DNA of 64,000 nucleotides from the NCBI RefSeq assembly GCF_000835495.1, contig NW_015622544.1:5670855-5734854 (forward strand), read 5' to 3'. Below are positions 1 through 9,920 of the stretch, in pieces; position 1 is the stretch's first letter; each line of letters opens with the position of its first letter. The translations under genes were made by a program, and so were the position numbers. A model generated the notes under the pieces. It had not been told where the DNA came from. It ran no database searches and saw only the letters and a program-made list of their open reading frames with translations. The stretch is from Cladophialophora immunda. Taxonomy: Eukaryota; Ascomycota; Eurotiomycetes; Chaetothyriales; Herpotrichiellaceae.

Positions 1-1641
1 AAGCGGTCGACTTCAAGTGGTTCGGCTGGCCGGGCATCGACGTGCACCGCAATGATAAAGACAAAGTACGCCGACATCTGCAAGACAACTTTAACGCCGT
101 CCCCATCTTCCTAGCCGAAAATCTGGCCGAAATGCATTACAACGGCTTCTCAAGTACGTTGTATTGCCGTCATCATCATCACTATTCCTGTTCTTTTTGA
201 CCTGTGTCATCCTCGCTGTTATGCAGTGATCCCTGACGAGAGACTGGCAGACTCAATCTTGTGGCCCTTGTTGCATCGCATGCCCGACAGGGCCGGCTCA
301 GATCAGAGATGGTCCAAGGCGTATCAAGAGGTCAATGAAATTTTTGCCGACAATATCGTCCCCTATGTGGAGGATAACGACATTATCTGGGTCCACGACT
401 ACCACCTCCTGCTCCTGCCCGGAATCCTGCGTGAGCGGCTGCAAAAGAAAAAGAATCTCAAAATCGGATTCTTCTTGCACACTCCTTTTCCCACGGAGGA
501 CTATTTCACCATTCTGCCGTTCCGCGAGCAGATTTGCAGGAGCCTGCTCCTTTGTGACGTGGTCGGCTTCCACACGAACCAGTACGCCAAGGACTTTCTG
601 GAGAGCGCGCGCATCGTCCTTGAGGGTGTGTCACAATCCCCAAGTGACCTACACTGGAACGGGCGCAAGGTGATCGTACATGGCTTCCCTCTCGGCATTG
701 AAGCAGACGAGTGGAAACAGAAACTGGAGACCGACGCTGTCAAGCAGGAAGTGGCCAAACTGCGGAATGAGTTTGATGAGCAGATGATCATTCTCGGAGT
801 TGACAGACTCGACTATATCAAGGGCATTCCACAGAAATTGCGCGCTTTTGATCGCTTTCTGACAGACCACCCGGAGTGGGTGGGTAAGGTGACCATGGTC
901 CAACTGGCAATTCCCACACGAGAAGATGTGGACACGTATCGAAAGTTGCGCGAGGAAGTCGAGCTACTTGTTGGACGCATCAATGGCAAGCACGGTAGGC
1001 TTTCACTTCAAATCTCATCCGCGGGGGTGGTCTTGTCTTGAATATACTGACTGTTTGGGAAATTCGATAGCAACATTCAAGCACACGCCGATCCACTATC
1101 TACACCGGTCAGTGAAGCCGGACCAGCTCTGTGCTCTCTACGCAGTCTCGGATGTATGCATCATCTCCTCTATCCGCGACGGCTTGAACCTGGTGAGCTA
1201 CGAATATGCGGCGTGCCAGGAAGAACGCAAGGGCGTCCTACTGATGTCGACCTACGCGGGGGCGATCAAGACCCTGCCCCCGTCTTCGGTGATCCTTCTC
1301 AATCCCTGGGACACACCGCGGTTTGCCGAGAGAATCAACCAAGCAGTGAACATGGGTATGGAAGAGAGGGCGCAGAGACACAAGGAGATGATGCAGGTGG
1401 TGGACACTTGGACCAGGTGAGTATTCTCCCCAAGCACAGGAGGGAAGAGAGAGTGTGTGTGACATGCGGAACTGAGGCTGACCACTGAGATCCATCACTC
1501 AGTGTCAAATGGGGCAAAGCCTTCCTTCGAACCTTGATGGCCATGGAAATCCCCCACGACACTGAGATGCCCGACCGCGACCCGCTGGAGCAATGGACTT
1601 CAGAGATCCCAGATTCGGAGACGGGCAAGATCCAACCCTAG
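1..1641 (+). CDS. tps1: Trehalose-6-phosphate synthase (GT20), 5'-truncated by window edge
   Basis: Makes trehalose 6-phosphate from UDP-glucose and glucose 6-phosphate in the cytosol, the first step of trehalose synthesis. The N-terminus is missing; reading starts mid-protein at FKWFGWPG. Exons are <1-153, 251-994, 1071-1416 and 1503-1641; the three introns (97, 76 and 86 bp) were placed so that family motifs run through the joins (NGFSNSILWP, INGKHATF...PIHYLH, TWTSVKWGK). Visible signatures are the active-site WVHDYHLLLLP, the UDP-glucose phosphate-binding DRLDYIKGI with the conserved Arg and Lys, and SSIRDGLNLVSYEY. No phosphatase domain follows, and the protein ends shortly after the GT-B fold, so it is the Tps1 type rather than the bifunctional type. 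The partner enzyme gene (tps2) lies about 17 kb downstream on the other strand. Confidence 0.96.
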
Positions 1642-2549
1642 CCCAGTGTCGCGGCGAGAGAGTCAGAACTTGTTCCCTTCCTCTTTGACTGAACCATCCT
1701 TCATTAGCACCTGCAGAACCCTTGCGAAAAGGGGGACTCAGATAGGCATCCGAGCGAGTGGCGTTGAGTTTTGTTTTTCCTTAGCGTTTGGTACACTATA
1801 TCTCTGTCCAAGAATTATGTCCATCTACTGTGCATTTCCCAGAAGTATATGACACATATGTGTCTGTATTTACTGTTCCGTTTACGCATCTTTTCTCGAA
1901 AGCAGTCAGCGTAGGAATACATGATATTATTGGCCACTCGTCAATGAGAGGAGACAGAAAACGCAGAGATTGGAGCTCAATGAGTTCCATGGGAGTTCTG
2001 TGTCCTGGGTCATGAGGCTCGGGAGGGACCTCATCCGATGGGATGGATGTAGCTGTAGCTACAGGAACAGGATCTGGCTCGTGCTGAGTGGGTATCTTGC
2101 ATTCTCTCTCTACCCATGGGAGCTACATCTTCTCACGCATGACATGACACTCTCTCTCGTATCAGCGCCGCATCCCCTTCGCATTACTATATTACTAAGC
2201 CACCGCGTGCCTCGTAAGTTGTATCCATAGACTCACGGCCATTCAACACCCAGATTATATATGGGTTCATGATCCCTGTTTTTTCTGGTCGTGAAACTGT
2301 CGCATCCTCTTTCATCCATTAGCTTCGTATCACTTTTATCGTCGGTCGGTCGGTCTGTCGGTCGAGCATCATTGAATCTCGCCGGCCGGGATTACCCTCA
2401 TCTCTGAGGTGGTCCGGTCGCTGTACATCCCAGTCTCGCAGACCGGCCTCCGGTGAATCCCCACGCCCTCGCTCGGCCTGTTCTTGGTTTGGCGGCCCCT
2501 CAGATGACAAGACTCATCCTGAGTCAAGCCCAGCAAAAGCCGGGCAGAA
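1642..2549. other. Convergent intergenic region, no gene seen
   Basis: Between the stop codons of tps1 and the SRPBCC gene. It should hold both 3' untranslated regions. AT-richer than the genes at about 1780-1930, with a GGTC/GTCGGTCG-type low-complexity stretch near 2341-2366. Short open frames here show no family resemblance. Confidence 0.6.
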
Positions 2550-3806
2550 TCACCCAACGCTAAAGTCCCGCCTCTCGACCGCGCCGCCCATGCTCTCGCA
2601 GAACTCGCCCAGCATGCGCCCCCACTCGGCCATCCGCTCCTCCATGTACGCGCTCTCCTTCTTGTTCCGCTTGGCCAGGATGCCCCTCTGGCACTCCCAG
2701 TCCCAGTACTCGCACATCTCCTTGCCGTCGCCGCTGGTGTACGGTCTGATTTCGTGGACGCGCTGCGTCTGCAGCAGGAACCGCGGGTAGCTCTTCGGCG
2801 GGCTGTACGAGCCGGTGCTGCTCCACACGAGGCGGTACACGCCCGAGATGGAGGTGGTGTGGGTCTGCGTGCGCATCAGGGCGGCCCGGCCGGGCTCGTC
2901 CTGCGGGTCGTCCGGGCGCGAGACCTCGGTGACCACGACGCCCTGTTCCCTCATCTCCTTGCTGTGTGGCAGCTTCATCCTCATGTGCAGGATCATCCTC
3001 GTGCCGAGCTGGATCCGCACCGACGGTTCCCCGTAGAGGGCGTTGATATGGAGCTGTCTCCGTTGCTGCGAATTGGTGGCGGACTTGCGCCGTGAAGCTT
3101 TGGCTGCGAGGGCCGTTGACTGGGTATTTGCCGGGGCTGGCATGAGAAGAGACGCGTTTCCGGGAGACTCGAGCAGGATCGAGTTGGTGTTGGTGGTTTG
3201 GTCCGTGGGTGGAGGGGGTGATTGGCCTGGGGATAGCGACGCCCTGCGCGCCTCGGTCGCGGCCTGGTACTTTTGGGCTGCAGACAACGTCCCGGTGCCG
3301 TTGGCGTTTGCCGTAGAATTCGACCGTGAGGGCCCGTCCATGCTGTTCTGGGATATTCCTGAGAATCTACTGGCATTGCTGGCTAACCTTTGCCTTGTCA
3401 CCGGTGGTGGACTACTCGGCCGCTCAATGCTGCCTGAGCGTCTTGCGCCCCCATTCGCTGCACTCAAACCGCCGCCACCACTTCCCCTCCTATGAGCTGT
3501 AGAGTGCTCGACTGGCGGGCCCGGCATGACCGCTCCATCGGTAATGTCGGAGTCGAAATTCACCGCGATCGAAGTATTTCGCACCAGCTCCTCGATTTCG
3601 GCCAGCGTGGCGTCGTCTTCGTCGTCCGGCTGAAATGTGATGGTCACACGCGGGATCCAGCGATTCCAATCTTTCCAGGTTTCGGTGTTGCGGAGGGTGC
3701 GGAAGACCAAGCTTGCGGGGGCGTTGATGCGTGTGCAGGCTGAGACGTAGAATGTTGCGGTGGATTGAGGTATGTCGGGGGTTGAGAAGTCGGTTTTTGT
3801 GGCCAT
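2550..3806 (-). CDS. SRPBCC/START-like fold protein with long disordered insert
   Basis: A single-exon protein of 418 aa from the ATG at 3806 (MATKTDF); the reading frame stays open further upstream but without an ATG. Residues about 1-95 look like the first half of a polyketide-cyclase/START-type (SRPBCC) domain: ATFYVSACTRINAPASLVF followed by TWKDWNRWIPRVTITF. Residues about 265-400 give the second half with beta strands (LGTRMILHMRM, YRLVWSSTGSYSPPKSY, TQRVHEIRPY) and a final helix. Between them is a ~170-residue Ser/Pro/Asn/Ala-rich stretch with no predicted structure. SRPBCC proteins bind hydrophobic ligands; nothing here shows which one. Divergent from the kinase gene at 5775. Confidence 0.85.
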   Translation of the reverse strand: MATKTDFSTPDIPQSTATFYVSACTRINAPASLVFRTLRNTETWKDWNRWIPRVTITFQPDDEDDATLAEIEELVRNTSIAVNFDSDITDGAVMPGPPVEHSTAHRRGSGGGGLSAANGGARRSGSIERPSSPPPVTRQRLASNASRFSGISQNSMDGPSRSNSTANANGTGTLSAAQKYQAATEARRASLSPGQSPPPPTDQTTNTNSILLESPGNASLLMPAPANTQSTALAAKASRRKSATNSQQRRQLHINALYGEPSVRIQLGTRMILHMRMKLPHSKEMREQGVVVTEVSRPDDPQDEPGRAALMRTQTHTTSISGVYRLVWSSTGSYSPPKSYPRFLLQTQRVHEIRPYTSGDGKEMCEYWDWECQRGILAKRNKKESAYMEERMAEWGRMLGEFCESMGGAVERRDFSVG

Positions 3807-5774
3807 TTTGATAGGAATTGACCCGATGAGCTTGGACCTGGCAGAGTTTTGGGGAAGGACTGCACCAAGAACCAAGATTATATGGTGTCTAGTGTATGGT
3901 CCTCAGCATATAATCCCTGCTTTGTGGACACAATGCTCGCAAAGCGATGCTCAAAGTCGAGACGGCTTGAACGGTGTATATGAACACGAGGCGCAAATAC
4001 AGCAGCGACTGACACAGGCTGGAGAACTGTTGTCAATGCTCTGTTGTCCCTCTTAAGAGTCAGCCCCTCAGAATCGCGCTGATGAGACGTAAGTAGGCTG
4101 GATAGAAGTCTATGCACTAGAGGCGACAGCTTCGACTACTTTCTTGCGATAAAACTGAAAGGAGGGCGTATAAAGCATTCGTGAGTCAGAGGGGGCACAT
4201 GACTTTTCAAGTCTCGACTTAGTAAGTTCGTTGGTGATGGCGATTGCTGGTGGCGGTGGTATGCCTAGCTATCCCCAAAGGAAGATCTCACGTCAAAAGG
4301 CGTGACGAGTCTGAGAGCTGGATGGAACGAACGATGAGATATCCAGGAGATAGTAGTGCTTGGAAGATTGTGCGTCTCTGGATGCGTCATGCAAGCTCAA
4401 AGACTGGTTCACCGCTGGTGGAGGAGGCATGCAAAAAAAAAAAAGAGATGGAAGGATGATGCATTGTGGAGGAAAATGTGGGGGACCGACCGAGGCGGAG
4501 AGATCGAGCCGATGTCAAAAATAAATGACCCAGTCTGACGAGAAAAGATACTACAGCAGCAAAGGAGAAGAGATTCATTATTGAGGCAAAGATAGCCATC
4601 CTTTTCAAAGGCATTCATTCTATCCTTAGGTAGAGTGGCATCCATATCCTTATCGATATTATTACTTGTATTTGATCTGACGGCCACCTCGTCGCTGTTG
4701 AGTGACTGGCTACCTACTTGTAGGTAGATTGTGAGAGCGTCTATTCGAGGTCAGACTGTGTCATTTTTTTCTTCTGGAGGCCTGAGATGCCCAGCCAGAG
4801 GCGGCAAGTGCTGGCGAGGTCACGTGCCTGCGCTCACAATTCCCACCGCAGGCAGGCAACTGGCAAACTGCGCCCAAGTAGAGAGGTGACCGGTGAACAA
4901 CTCACCCATCCATCTGTGGTTGAAATCCTCTGATCCAGCCATTCTGTGCACCCCTCGTCCCTTGGAGTGAGGGAACGACTAAACTTTGGCTGATGGCCTT
5001 GCAGGGAGAGGCTCAGAGCAACGGGGAAGCGCATGCAAGATGAGACAGCCACCTCGCTAACCACACTCGAGCTTTTGTAGGGCATCTTCCAGCTGACGTC
5101 GGCCCGAAACCTGGCTTCCCCCGGACCCATCCTCCATGCCTACGCATCCTCCAGTACACCCACCATGTCCTCTGTAGATCACACCAGAGTCCAGAGACAA
5201 ATGGGCGGGACGGCCCTAACCAGAGGCGGCTGGACCCATCGAGGCCGTGTCCTTCCCTCCACGAAGTCCTTCAAAGCTACCTCCCGAACCACTCGCCTCC
5301 ATCCAAGGCTGTACAATGCCCATTTCCCACATCATGGGACTGGACTGAAAAGAAGCCATATCTTGCCAAATCCTGAGTCCGTCAACGAATGAATGGTCGA
5401 TGGCTGTGTCTTTACAGGATTCTGCTACTGTTATTCGAGGATTTTGTCTTCTGTTTTCGACCCTGTGTATATGATTGGGTGTCGCTACGCTGTCTGGCCA
5501 CACAATAGGAGCCTATCGGACTACCCCTCGGCTCGAGGCACACTGCTCCCAACATGTGAGGCCCAGGTGGTCAGTCCCAAGCGCGGCTGTGATGTAAGTA
5601 GTGCCTGCGCCCGATGAGGCCGGTAGACCATGAATCGTTGGCGAGCATCCTTTCACTCCATCTCCCTGCCCCGGTGACACTGCAAAGAAGAGATGCAATC
5701 AGAAGTACAGCACAGCGTCCTTTCTGCCCAAGCCTGCTTCATGACCAAATCCCTTGCGACGGCCAGGCTGTCTC
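3807..5774. other. 2-kb divergent intergenic region
   Basis: Promoter region shared by the SRPBCC gene (leftward) and the protein kinase gene (rightward). It contains a 12-A run at 4433-4444. Open frames up to ~100 codons exist on both strands but none has a family motif or plausible spliced structure, so no gene is called. Confidence 0.55.
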
Positions 5775-7540
5775 ATGTCTTCTGAATCAGAAGCCCCATC
5801 CGACACGTGGTCCACTCTCATCGCGGATTTGAAAGAAACAGCACTGGGCGACCAACAGACACCGACACCTTGTTCCAACGAAGGAGAGTTCAGGACCAAT
5901 TTCGAGTCGCTCTGCAACGATCGCTATGAACCTAACGCTCAGCGACTTCTTAATCTGTTCTCTCGACAACATGGCACGATTACAACCTTTACCAGCACAA
6001 TAGACGGCGCTCAAAATCTCCAGCCACCGGACACACTTAGTGATTTGTTCTGGCAACTTGCTTTTGCAACCATTCAGGTCGGCTCATGGAGGACGTTGTT
6101 TCTCAACTGACAACCTTGGCTAACCTGCCCAGGCCGCTCTTGACGCCGGATTATCACTGAAAGACCTCTTTGAAGAACTGAATCCCCTCAATCAAGCCCT
6201 CAAACCTTTCGGACCGCAGCTCCCGCAATTTCCTACCCGTCCTCGCGTGCAAGAACCCCTCCAGGTAGTATTCAGAGAATATATAGAGTGCTACAGCATC
6301 ATGCTAAGCCACTTTGCAACACATCCCCCCGGTGAGTCAATTGCATCTGTTATCTGAAGAGGTTCAAGAACTGATGCCAATAGGCCTTACCTTCGACACC
6401 TTTCATTCCCGCGCCGAAGCCGCAGCTGAAATTTTTGAAACGCAACTGGAAGACTGGAAAGAGGTGGTGAAACGGTTTTCGGATGAAGAAACTAATAGGT
6501 CTCTGCCTGCATTTCCCGATCCGGGCTTGGACCGTCTGTCTCCTGGCTTGACTACAAGCGCACGGTTTCAGTGGCTTGAACCACTGGGCACGGGCACTTA
6601 TGGCCAAGTCTCCAAGGTCCGCGAAGTCTCCACAAACAGCATCTATGCTCAAAAGACCATCAGGGTCCAAAATAGCCATCGCGCAAGGAACATTATCGAG
6701 CAGCAGGTCCGAAATGAGGTGGCCATCATGCACAAGCTACGTCACCATCATATTGCCTCGGTGCTGTTCTATGTCAGGGACGAAACCACCTTCTCCATCA
6801 TTATGCTCCCCGTAGGCGACTACGACCTTCGACATTTCTTGGAGGTGAACTGTGCTGGCTTCCCCCGGACCGAGACGAGACACCTCGATCAGTGGTTCGG
6901 TTGCCTGGCCTCGGCGCTGGCATATGCACATCAGGAGCGAGTCAAACATGAGGATATCAAACCTTCAAACATACTGATCCGGGATCACCAGCCATATCTC
7001 GCCGATTTTGGTAGCGCGATTGATTTCTCTCTGATGGAAGGCAGCACCTCGACAGATGAGTATATTGTGGGCACACCAGTGTACTGGCCGCCAGAGCCAC
7101 TACCACAACGAGGGCGGGCGGCCGACGTCTTTGCTCTCGGATGTGTCTTCAGCGAAATGCTCACTGTGAGGCAGCACAAGTCATTGCAAGAGTACCGTGA
7201 TGCCCGCTATCTCCCTCACGTTGACAATGGATATGCTTTTCGGACGAACTTAGACGCGGTCTATACGTGGCTTCTGGAGCTCCCAGACAACGTCGGACCT
7301 CCAGAAGTGAGGTCGCTTTTGCTAGAGCAGACGATGGTACGTTTCCCCAGATTTCATATCGTGCCCACTCATACGGTCACATTGACTTTCTTCCACACAA
7401 TGGCGAAATTGCTGACTTACCTTTTGGGACGACTTTAGAACATGTTAGCTGCAGACCACACGCAGAGACCAGAAGCACGTGTGGTCAAACGAAATTTCCG
7501 ACACGAGGGAGATGCATTGTTTTGCCTTAGCTGTGGATGA
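5775..7540 (+). CDS. Protein kinase with helical N-terminal region, catalytically intact
   Basis: Four exons: 5775-6077, 6133-6331, 6384-7336, 7439-7540, giving about 518 aa. The first donor (GTCGGC) is weak but restores the frame. The N-terminal ~200 residues are helical and contain DLFWQLAF...SLKDLFEELNPL...VVFREYIECYSIML, a pattern resembling the N-terminal helical domains of fungal STAND/NLR-like proteins; that comparison is by eye. The kinase domain follows: glycine loop GTGTYGQV, AQK lysine, HEDIKPSNIL catalytic loop (HxD with Asp present), ADFGSA (DFG present), GTPVYWPPEP activation segment, and ADVFALGCVF. The last exon supplies the end of the lobe (DHTQRPEARVV). All residues needed for phosphotransfer appear present. 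Substrate unknown. Converges on the ribokinase gene with only 119 bp between stops. Confidence 0.9.
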
Positions 7541-7659
7541 TCGGATAAGCATGAATCCATGGCAACATCATGAGTGGTTTTTCTGGCCCGTTTCTTCGGT
7601 AGCTTGTAGCCTACATTTTCGGGATGACTATACGTGGTATGATTTTTCCTTTGCTCTGC

Positions 7660-8804
7660 TCACAGTTCTTCTGAATCTGCGGAAGCAGCTTCAACTCCTA
7701 TTTGAGACGATTCGTTCTCTTCGAAATTGTCTATTTCATCCATCCAGGGAATTCCTTCCTGGGCGCCGATACGGGTAATCGTCAATGCCGCGGCTTTACA
7801 GGCACGAATGACTGCCTCTCTGATGTCCCATTGTCCCATCTGCTTCTGTCGCAAATAATCTGTTGCGTACGCGCCCGTGAATGTGTCCCTGAGACCCTTG
7901 TCAGCCGTTCGTCAATTATATGAGCCACAACCAGGTTGGAGACTTGCCCTGCCCCCGTACAATCCAGCACATTGACGTTGAAAGCCGGGACGTGGCCAAA
8001 CTCGTCGGCTCTGCCAAAGAAGGCTCCGCGAGCTCCCAACGTCAGTACCACGTTCTTGACCCCTTTCCCAAGAAAGTACTCGGCAATCTCTTGCCATGTC
8101 TCCTCATTCACCTCTTCGACCTCCCGGCCAGACATGGTAGCGGCTTCCGTCTCGTTCACCAACAGATGCGTGATAAGCGGGTAGAAGTTGCTGAGAATGT
8201 AATTCGCAGGGGCTGCGTTCAACAGAAGCTCGATGCCCGCCGCACCAGCCGTGTCCATTATCTTCTCAACCACTGTTCGATCGATTTCCATCTGTGCAAT
8301 GACCAGATCCGGTGGCCGCCCGTTGGCAAGACTGTCGAGGTCGGTGAAGTAGTCAACAGTTAATGCATCGTTTGCGTTGTTCGCAAAAGTACAGCGATTC
8401 TCGCCACTGGCCACTTCCACCAAGACAAAACTCACTCCAGTCATCCCATCCACCTTCTGAAGGCGCGACACATCGACACCGTTCTCTTGCAGCACGTCTT
8501 CGAACATCTGGGCGTACTTGTCGTCCCCAACAGCGCCTACCATGCATACTTCGATCTCGTTCTCATTGGAGTAGTCGATTCTCTCGTCAAATGAGGTTAA
8601 CTTTCCCTCGGGAGGCCGGGCATGGCAGCTTCGATAGGCGGCGATGGCCGAGTTTGCTCCTTTCCCTCCCAACGCCTCGTGGTACTGTCTCGCTCTGTAA
8701 CTTTCCCCCCGATCTGGCATCCGGTCGGTAATCATGATACGATCGACATGGAGACAACCGATGACGGATATGAGCCGCGGCGCCATCGCGCCATACCGCG
8801 CCAT
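7660..8804 (-). CDS. Ribokinase (PfkB family) with a GC-AG intron
   Basis: Phosphorylates D-ribose to ribose 5-phosphate using ATP. About 361 aa from two exons, 7948-8804 and 7660-7888. Family motifs: ISVIGCLHVD start, LGGKGANSA (substrate-binding GG motif), TFANNAND, LLNAAPA, LLVNETEA, LTLGARGAFF, and the anion hole/catalytic DCTGAGDTFTGAYATDYL. This last motif is only continuous if a 59-bp intron (7889-7947) with donor AGG|GCAAGT and acceptor CAG is removed; no GT donor gives an intact motif. Start could be the ATG at 8804 or at 8786 (MAPRLISVIG), the latter closer to the usual family start. C-terminus is Glu/Ser-rich. Confidence 0.93.
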
Positions 8805-9920
8805 GGTCAGAGAGAGGGTTGTAGCCAGAACCAGTGGCCAATCTTCCGCTTTGATAAAAGACAAAGATTGCGATGAGGCGCCCGCGCTTTCAACCAATCA
8901 ATGGAAGGAGTAATTCGGGTAGACAACACCGCGGGTTGGAATTCCAGTTGGTAGACGAGCAAGCCCGCAATGCATGGTGAATGCTCCCCTGCGGCCAAGT
9001 TAGCAATCCCGCCGTGTGAGGATGAAGTGATGACACATGTTTACAACCGGTGAGGCTGAAGTTTCTTAGTAGCCGCGAGGGAGTCAGGAATCATGACCGC
9101 CCCGACAAGGCAGATTGATGCCTTGTCTTGCTGGCACCAGGCCATTTGTGAGAGGAGGTGAGAACCGATAGGCTGCAGGACTGGGCGAACCTCCGCACCT
9201 TCGACGGAACGAAGTGCCTAGGAGAGTAGCGGCTATGCAGACCGACGAATTCCATGGCCGCCCGCATGGCACACCAATCTGTGCGCTGGCAAGAGTGGTC
9301 TGCTGCTGGCTGCTGGTAGCTCTGTGTATTCGAGGGGGGAGGAGGGAGAGCTCAGAGTTGGCGGCTCGGTCCAGCCCCTCAAAAGCCCACATGCCTGAAG
9401 CCTCCCAAGACTTTGCCAGCCAGCATGCGCCCTATTAACCTTTACAATCGACATCCCAGGCCCCCCAACTGCAAAGAGGGAAGATATCCTAAACTTAGGC
9501 ACGCCCTGGATGCCTGGGCCCCGGACCTCAGCCGCCCGCAAGATGCGCAGAAGCTCTTCTGGGCTATATAGACCACGGGGATCGCTGATGGGCCTTCCCT
9601 TGCAGAGTCACCCAGTACCCTACCCAGAGCCGAGTTGAAATTCAATGGGACATCTTGACACAGACTCCGCGCTGCATTTAACGGAGCCGAAAAGTCCTCG
9701 TATATAACGAGCTGGCCTCTCTTTCAAGGTGCAGGTCACTGTATAAGTCAAGGACAGAGTGCCGCCATTTCGAAAGGCAGACGAAACGCCCTATAGCAAT
9801 GAAGACCACTCTTCATCTGTGAACGACAATACCTTACTTTACCCCCTCAACCCACCGTCAGTCACTGTTTACCTCCAGTCGAGTTCCCGACCAAGTGATG
9901 CAGTGCTATGGTAGTTCGAC
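8805..9920. other. Divergent promoter region, ribokinase / HeLo pseudokinase
   Basis: 1.1 kb with no convincing gene. It holds a TATATAA element at 9701-9707, on the side of the HeLo gene. Frames such as 9233-9541 on the minus strand lack family features. Confidence 0.55.
9701..9707 (+). promoter_or_regulatory. TATA-like element of the HeLo pseudokinase gene
   Basis: TATATAA lies 214 bp before the ATG at 9921 in an otherwise mixed-composition leader. Position is a little far but acceptable for a fungal gene with a long 5' leader. Confidence 0.4.

Noticed and set aside
7925..7943. GT donor inside the ribokinase intron region
   Set aside because: It shifts the frame, or with another acceptor inserts four residues in the anion-hole motif; the GC donor keeps the motif.
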